Assembly (NCBI GenBank): GCA_030643515.1
Contig: DAOWLH010000033.1
Location: 1 to 5,834 of the forward strand
Direction of reading: 5' to 3'
Source of the DNA: Dehalococcoidia bacterium
GTDB taxonomy: Bacteria > Chloroflexota > Dehalococcoidia > Dehalococcoidales > DAOWLH01
Length of the DNA: 5,834 bases
Part shown: positions 4,902-5,834 of the stretch, piece by piece
Layout: each line of letters starts with the position of its first letter
How positions within the stretch are numbered: the stretch's first letter is position 1
The notes under the pieces: model-generated
Database searches by the model: none
What the model was told of the DNA's origin: nothing
Seen by the model: only the letters and a program-made list of their open reading frames with translations
Translations under genes and position numbers: made by a program

Positions 4902-5186
4902 TTGTTGTCGCGCATACTTACCGAATTGAGAAAGTCCACGGAGCCGGTCAGCGAAAAGGAGCTGGCCAGCAGGCTGGAGGTTGACCCTGATGTCCTGGTA
5001 GGTATGCTGGAGCAGCTGGTCGGGCAGGGGAAGCTGCGCCGGATAAGGCAGATGGAACCGGAGGAATGCCGGCGGGAGATGGCCGGAGGCGGACTTTCCC
5101 TGTACGGGGACCTGTGCGCTTTTTTAGGGCCGGCCCAGACCATTATCTACTATGAGATTGCCCCCGAGGAGAAGCAACATGGCTAA
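4902..5186 (+). CDS. FeoC-like winged-helix protein
   Basis: The protein has 94 residues. Residues 1-48 form a winged helix: LSRILTELRKS, then VSEKELASRLEVDPDVLVGMLEQL, then GKLRRI. This resembles the FeoC-like family found beside feoB. The remainder holds only two cysteines (C56 and C72), so the clustered cysteines that bind an Fe-S cluster in classical FeoC are missing or rearranged. The segment IIYYEIAPEE at 81-90 may be a final strand. Start is TTG at 4902, with GGAG (4891-4894) 7 bases upstream; TTG at 4905 is the alternative. The 3' end overlaps feoB by 8 bases, so the two are likely translationally coupled. The family is proposed to influence FeoB stability or transcription; for this protein the role is inference. 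Confidence 0.8.
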   Translation: MLSRILTELRKSTEPVSEKELASRLEVDPDVLVGMLEQLVGQGKLRRIRQMEPEECRREMAGGGLSLYGDLCAFLGPAQTIIYYEIAPEEKQHG

Positions 5187-5834
5187 AAAAGTGCTGACAA
5201 TTGCGCTGGCGGGCAATCCCAACTCGGGCAAGACCACGGTGTTCAACGCTCTCACCGGAGCCAAACAGCATGTCGGCAACTGGCCAGGCGTGACCGTGGA
5301 GAAGAAAGAGGGTAACTTGAGCTTTGGCGATTACCGCATCAAGGTGGTTGACCTCCCCGGAGTCTATAGCCTGACCGCCTACTCCCTGGACGAGATAATC
5401 GCCCGGGATTTTGTGGTTGACGGCCGGCCGGATGTGGTGGTCGATGTCGTTGATGCTTCCAACCTGGAGCGCAACCTATACCTGGCCGTTCAGCTTTTAG
5501 AGATGGAGGCCAGGCTGGTTATTGCCCTTAACATGATGGACGTGGCCCGCTCCCGGGAACACCAGATTGACGTGGGAGAGCTTTCCCGTCTTCTGGGGGT
5601 TCCGGTGGTGCCTATGGTCGCCAGCCGCAGCCAGGGAGTGCAGGAGTTATTGAGCACCGTGGTCGATGTTGCCGAAGGACAGGTTCAGATTAATGGCTTG
5701 CAGCTCAACTACGGCCAAGAGATGGAAATGGAAATAAGCAAGCTTCAGCAGGTTATTACCTCCAGTTTGCCTTCCTCCGGCTACTCACCGAGGTGGCTGG
5801 CGGTCAAACTATTGGAGGACGACGAGGAGATAAC
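5179..5834 (+). CDS. feoB: FeoB ferrous iron transporter, N-terminal G domain (cut by window edge)
   Basis: 218 complete codons are present. All GTPase motifs are visible: G1 GNPNSGKT (12-19), the switch I region HVGNWPGVTVE (31-41) that defines FeoB, G3 DLPG (58-61), G4 NMMD (118-121) and a G5-like ASRSQG (148-153). After these come residues of the helical (GDI-like) domain, ending SPRWLAVKLLEDDEE. The membrane domain (usually a further 450-500 residues) lies beyond the window. FeoB imports Fe(II) across the cytoplasmic membrane; the G domain gates or drives it. The ATG at 5179 overlaps the FeoC-like gene by 8 bases and has AGGAG (5167-5171) 7 bases upstream. No frameshift is seen. It is the last visible gene of the iron-box-controlled operon. 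Confidence 0.97.
   Translation, partial: MAKKVLTIALAGNPNSGKTTVFNALTGAKQHVGNWPGVTVEKKEGNLSFGDYRIKVVDLPGVYSLTAYSLDEIIARDFVVDGRPDVVVDVVDASNLERNLYLAVQLLEMEARLVIALNMMDVARSREHQIDVGELSRLLGVPVVPMVASRSQGVQELLSTVVDVAEGQVQINGLQLNYGQEMEMEISKLQQVITSSLPSSGYSPRWLAVKLLEDDEEI

Noticed and set aside
4874..5143. 89-codon minus-strand frame opposite the FeoC-like gene
   Set aside because: The plus-strand frame encodes a convincing winged helix with a ribosome binding site and overlap into feoB; the reverse frame is a Ser-rich shadow.

Overview
The window reads as bacterial chromosome of about 50-55% GC. It carries sigma70-type promoters with 16-17 bp spacers, good Shine-Dalgarno sites, ATG/GTG/TTG starts, a zincin-type metallopeptidase and a classical ferrous-iron (feo) operon controlled by a DtxR-family repressor. 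The protein families fit a Chloroflexota bacterium, perhaps Dehalococcoidia-like. That placement comes from family resemblance only and is moderate at best.

Layout. At the left edge (1-267, minus) is the N-terminal part of a zincin-like metallopeptidase; its active site lies outside the window. A 146-bp divergent intergenic region holds one plausible promoter for each neighbour and an 8-bp inverted repeat. Next is a 602-residue, proline-poor, Ala/Glu/Lys/Arg-rich coiled-coil protein (414-2222, plus). It is built from about 19 tandem units of exactly 25 residues, with one unit of 22. Convergent with it, 39 bp away, is a CetZ/FtsZ-family tubulin-like GTPase (2262-3440, minus) that starts at GTG and has its own promoter. 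CetZ proteins are best known from haloarchaea, so a copy in a bacterial context next to a long repeat-built rod protein is the most unusual part of the window.

Right half: iron uptake. A DtxR-family regulator with a C-terminal FeoA/SH3-like domain (3562-4221, minus) is divergent from a plus-strand operon of feoA-like gene 1, feoA-like gene 2, a FeoC-like winged-helix gene and feoB (cut by the right edge). The operon promoter is a perfect TTGACA-17-TATAAT. A 19-bp sequence matching the DtxR/IdeR box at 15 of 19 positions lies at the expected transcription start. The simple model is that the Fe(II)-loaded regulator binds this box and shuts off feo transcription when iron is sufficient. The FeoA, FeoA and FeoC-like proteins would assist the FeoB transporter. 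Three FeoA-type SH3 domains lie within about 1.3 kb.

No RNA genes, insertion sequences, CRISPR arrays or phage genes were seen. No gene-free stretch exceeds 200 bases.
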